The translations under genes were made by a program, and so were the position numbers. From contig CAADYC010000102.1 in NCBI GenBank assembly GCA_900753165.1, positions 1 through 36,897 of the forward strand: 36,897 nucleotides of DNA. The letters are read 5' to 3'. The notes under the pieces were generated by a model. That model had not been told where the DNA came from. It was given only the letters and a program-made list of their open reading frames with translations, and searched no databases. The DNA is from Clostridia bacterium. GTDB taxonomy: Bacteria > Bacillota > Clostridia > TANB77 > CAG-508. Positions 33,837 to 36,897 of this stretch are shown here, in pieces (the stretch's first letter is position 1; each line of letters starts with the position of its first letter).

Positions 33837-35075
33837 TTAACATTCTCCTTTTTTTTCATTTTTATTTACTATCATTTTGTATAAATATAAACTTACAAAT
33901 ATTTCTATTATTGACAAAATTACTAAAATACTTATTACTAATACCATTGGATTTTTTACTAATATTGCAGTAAAGCTCAAACTTATTATTGTTCTTACAA
34001 TTTTTCTTGATAACTCCATAGTTGTTAACAATGTCTGTTGACTATTTTTATCAGTATTTTTTAAAGCCAAATCTTGCATATACACCTTAAAAGGATCTCT
34101 TATGAAAAGTATAATTACATATCCAAGCCCCATAATCACAAATTTCATTACTGGCATATTAGATATATTATAACCAATGAGCATTAAAATCAATGATATT
34201 GTTAATGCAACTGGTAGCATTATTCCTACTTTATCTTCATATTTTTTATGTATTTTTTCAAACTTTATGTTTGATATCAGTCTTACTATCCTTGATACAC
34301 ATAATATTGCTCCAATTATTAGTGATGTTTTTTCAACATCATACATTTTTAGCAATTCTTGTTGAATAAATAACTTTCCATTTGACTGTCCGGAATTTAC
34401 CATAGGATAAAATAGACCATATGAAATTATTATAAAAATTACAATTTTTGTGTATTTGATTTTTCTTTTATTATTTTCTTTATTTGTTTCTACTGTACTT
34501 TTTTTATCTTTTGAATAGTCTGCCATATACCAAGATAGTATAAAACATATTACGCAGAACGTTATGCATCCTATCATTGGCAAATAGTTATTAATATTAA
34601 ACATTATACTTGCTACAAATGATATAATCATTGTAACAAATGCATATATCGTATTTGCTTTTGTTCTATATTTTATATATTCATTTTCTTTATGTTGTAA
34701 TTCCAAATTATTTTTTAATGCTGCATTTATCATATTTTGAAATGAAAATGCCATTTCATAAAATATTTTTCCTATTACAATTGTCAAATAATTTCTACCA
34801 AACGTCAATAATATACTTGATATTAGAAATAGAAATGATCCTAATCTAACTGATTTTGTATTTCCTATTTTGTGTATTATTTTTAGTAATGGTACTTGTA
34901 ATAAGATATTTACTATCATTGATATTGTTGTTAGTGATACTATCTGTGATGCTGTAAATTTTTTTACTACTGTTAAAAATAGTGTATCTATTGCTATCCA
35001 AAATAATAAATCTCCTGATAGTCCATCATACCAAGGAAATATTTTATTAAATCTCTTTAGTTTGTTTTCTTCCAT
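33837..35075 (-). CDS. MFS-like transporter
   Basis: 412 residues, about 12 hydrophobic segments, with a charged central loop (YSKDKKSTVETNKENNKRK) between halves. The opening FPWYDGLSGDLLFWIAIDTL is characteristic of an MFS subgroup common in Firmicutes. The substrate is unknown. GGAG lies six bases upstream. The ribosome binding site of the downstream kinase gene overlaps its last codons. Confidence 0.8.
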   Translation of the reverse strand: MEENKLKRFNKIFPWYDGLSGDLLFWIAIDTLFLTVVKKFTASQIVSLTTISMIVNILLQVPLLKIIHKIGNTKSVRLGSFLFLISSILLTFGRNYLTIVIGKIFYEMAFSFQNMINAALKNNLELQHKENEYIKYRTKANTIYAFVTMIISFVASIMFNINNYLPMIGCITFCVICFILSWYMADYSKDKKSTVETNKENNKRKIKYTKIVIFIIISYGLFYPMVNSGQSNGKLFIQQELLKMYDVEKTSLIIGAILCVSRIVRLISNIKFEKIHKKYEDKVGIMLPVALTISLILMLIGYNISNMPVMKFVIMGLGYVIILFIRDPFKVYMQDLALKNTDKNSQQTLLTTMELSRKIVRTIISLSFTAILVKNPMVLVISILVILSIIEIFVSLYLYKMIVNKNEKKGEC

Positions 35076-35169
35076 TTATTTCTCCATTTTAATTTATAGT
35101 ATTTTTATAGCTAAATATTTTCACAAGCTTCAATAAAGCACTTGTTTACTCACTTATCTTTTTCTCCTT

Positions 35170-36333
35170 TTATTTATTCCACATTCTAATTAATATAGCA
35201 TCTAAAAAAACTACCCATAATGAACATAAAAACATAAATTTAAATGTTGCATCTACATTTACTACACTAATTATTAAAAATACTAATAAAACCACAAATT
35301 CCCAAAAACACAAGCTCATTTCATGTATAATAGAAAGTAACATTGTATCTTTATTATCATTTTCAACTTTGCTTTGCTGCAATGCACAATATGAAGAATC
35401 ATATACATCATCAACTAATTTATATACAGATTGATTTATCATTAATACATACACATTTTTAGCAAATAAAAATATGGTTGTTATAATTCCTTTTATTATT
35501 GATACAATATTAAATGTTTTTGTATGATTTTTATCTAGTTTTTCACCTGTTATAAATAAACTCAATAATTCTATTATTGTAGAAATTATATAAAGTGATG
35601 TGAATGTTTTTAAATTATTTAATGATATATATAAATATAGTGGAACAGCTATTAATCTCTCTATTATTATAAAACTTCTTAAACCACTTACTAATTTTAA
35701 TTTTCTATTTTCACTTTTTTTAAATAGATATTTATAACTTTCTTGAAATGGTTTTGTGACTTCATATTGTAACTTATTTTTATCTATTTGTGATAGTGCC
35801 ATATATGCAATTAGATAAGATATAAATACTGTTAATATTATAATTAAATTATTATCTTTTATTAAAAATGTTCCTGCAAATACATAACCTATAATGCTAG
35901 AAAAGCATCTTAAAATATATAAGCAACTGTTAAATCTTCCTCTAAATTTTTCATTAACAATTTTACTTGGAATATATGTATTTAATGGATTATTTGCTGC
36001 TCCACTTAAGCCTTGGATAATAGAAATTGCTAAATAATAATATATATTTGTATCAACCATGAGTACAAGTAACAAGCTTATACTCTTTAATATATAACTC
36101 AAAAATTTTGTATTTGCTGCTCCAATTGTTTTGGATAGCGTTGCTGCTAGTGGTGAGAATATTCCCATAACAAGGAATTGTACCATAAATATAAATATTA
36201 TCATTGTTACACTTACACCTGCTTTATATAATATAACTGGTGTAAATACCGAATATATGCTATTTGCAAATGTTTTAAAAAAGCTATCATAATATAGCAT
36301 TCTATAATCTTTATTACTAAAATATTTTTCCAT
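35170..36333 (-). CDS. MFS-like transporter
   Basis: 387 residues, about 12 hydrophobic segments. FSPLAATLSKTIGAANTKFL is the MFS loop 2-3 motif region, and QIDKNKLQYEVTKPFQESYK forms the central cytoplasmic loop. GGAG lies six bases before the ATG. It starts 40 bases after the histidine kinase stop with no visible terminator, so kinase and carriers may be one transcript. The 94-base gap to the next carrier gene holds only a weak CAAGC/GCTTG hairpin. Confidence 0.8.
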   Translation of the reverse strand: MEKYFSNKDYRMLYYDSFFKTFANSIYSVFTPVILYKAGVSVTMIIFIFMVQFLVMGIFSPLAATLSKTIGAANTKFLSYILKSISLLLVLMVDTNIYYYLAISIIQGLSGAANNPLNTYIPSKIVNEKFRGRFNSCLYILRCFSSIIGYVFAGTFLIKDNNLIIILTVFISYLIAYMALSQIDKNKLQYEVTKPFQESYKYLFKKSENRKLKLVSGLRSFIIIERLIAVPLYLYISLNNLKTFTSLYIISTIIELLSLFITGEKLDKNHTKTFNIVSIIKGIITTIFLFAKNVYVLMINQSVYKLVDDVYDSSYCALQQSKVENDNKDTMLLSIIHEMSLCFWEFVVLLVFLIISVVNVDATFKFMFLCSLWVVFLDAILIRMWNK

Positions 36334-36373
36334 TTGTTTCTCCTAATTTTTCTTATGTTTTTTACTAAATTCA

Positions 36374-36897
36374 TTACTCCTTCATATACTTAATCACAAA
36401 CTCTGTACCTTTGTCAAGTTCAGATTTACAACTTATCATACCATTATTTTTCTCAATAATATTCTTTGCTAGTGCAAGCCCAATTCCTACACTATTTTCA
36501 GAAGAATTTTGACCTTTATAAAATCTTTCAAAAATATGTTTTAAATCTTTTTTTGATATTCCTTCGCCTTCATCTCTTATTGTTATTTTTGTGAATAAAG
36601 TATTTTCTTCATATTTTATATAAATTTTTCCATTTTGTTTGTTATGTTCAATACAATTTTTAATTATATTTGTAACCGCTTCTTGTTGCCACTTGTAATC
36701 TCCAGTAAAAGATGCATTTTCATCTCCTTCAATAATTATTTGTTGATTTTTTATTTCAATTGGTATTTCTAAATTTTTTATAATTTCATTTATTAATTTT
36801 TTTAAATTAATTTTCTCTTCATAAAATTGTACAACATTTGCATCTAATTTTGATAATTTTAGCATTGATATAACGAGCCAGTTTATCCAGTCAATTT
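36374..36897 (-). CDS. Sensor histidine kinase, C-terminal part
   Basis: The open frame continues to the right edge (it reads I-D-W-I-N-W-L-V-I-S before the Met at 36865), so the N-terminus, sensor and the H-box His lie outside. Present: the end of the dimerisation helix (MLKLSKLDANVVQF), the N box (NIIKNCIEHN), G1 (IRDEGEGISKK), the F box (IFERFYKG) and G2 (SVGIGLALAKNIIE), all intact. It is of the class that usually pairs with an OmpR-type regulator, expected just beyond the edge, and that often controls FtsX-type ABC exporters such as the one at 20-23.6 kb. Confidence 0.93.
   Translation of the reverse strand, partial: IDWINWLVISMLKLSKLDANVVQFYEEKINLKKLINEIIKNLEIPIEIKNQQIIIEGDENASFTGDYKWQQEAVTNIIKNCIEHNKQNGKIYIKYEENTLFTKITIRDEGEGISKKDLKHIFERFYKGQNSSENSVGIGLALAKNIIEKNNGMISCKSELDKGTEFVIKYMKE

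Overview
The window is about 28 % GC by impression, and every convincing gene lies on the minus strand. Gene content (anaerobic class III ribonucleotide reductase, AddA, YebC, RlmD, CopZ/CopA, MntP, an MgtA-type pump) and GGAGG-type ribosome binding sites point to an anaerobic low-GC Firmicute, probably a gut Clostridium-like bacterium. No tRNA, rRNA, CRISPR array or transposase is visible.

Layout, left to right (transcription runs right to left): 0-4.6 kb housekeeping (rlmD, yebC, tag, an alpha/beta hydrolase, a 4HBT thioesterase). 4.6-10.7 kb metal transport: a mntP-copZ-copA unit behind a clear promoter, and a magnesium P-type ATPase whose frame is broken by one base. 10.9-13.6 kb nrdD-nrdG, with a long leader holding a 16-bp palindrome and a phased array of four hexamers. 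14.0-18.7 kb a small membrane protein, addA (frame also broken by one base) and a GIY-YIG protein. 18.8-25.1 kb a mosaic: two small genes behind near-identical consensus promoters, an ABC transporter with its own operator-like repeats, and a two-gene HTH plus coiled-coil cassette behind a palindromic operator. 25.2-36.9 kb a long co-directional run with six multi-pass carriers (four MFS-like, two MATE-like) interleaved with nucleotide and phosphate enzymes (PHP phosphatase, histidine phosphatase, HAD-nucleoside hydrolase fusion, P-loop kinase), led by a sensor histidine kinase cut by the window edge.

The most unusual signal concerns the codon CGG. Scanning both strands by eye, I find no in-frame CGG in about 10,500 codons of the ordinary genes, although CCG (Pro) and CGA (Arg, at a conserved position in CopA) are used. 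The only two CGGs in those genes sit exactly where addA and mgtA lose frame. In both, dropping the C restores the family reading frame and turns CGGA into a GGA codon for a conserved glycine (the Walker A GSGKT glycine of AddA; the EGR glycine of MgtA). Neither extra base lies in a homopolymer. This suggests +1 frameshifting, or four-base decoding, at an unassigned or starved CGG codon. That would resemble the A-GGY skipping of Perkinsus mitochondria and the Ty3 A-site skip, with CGG unassigned as in Mycoplasma capricolum. Independent sequencing errors remain the main alternative. The only other in-frame CGGs (six) are in four accessory genes at 18.8-25.0 kb, where skipping would lead to early stops, so these look recently acquired or argue against complete loss of CGG decoding.
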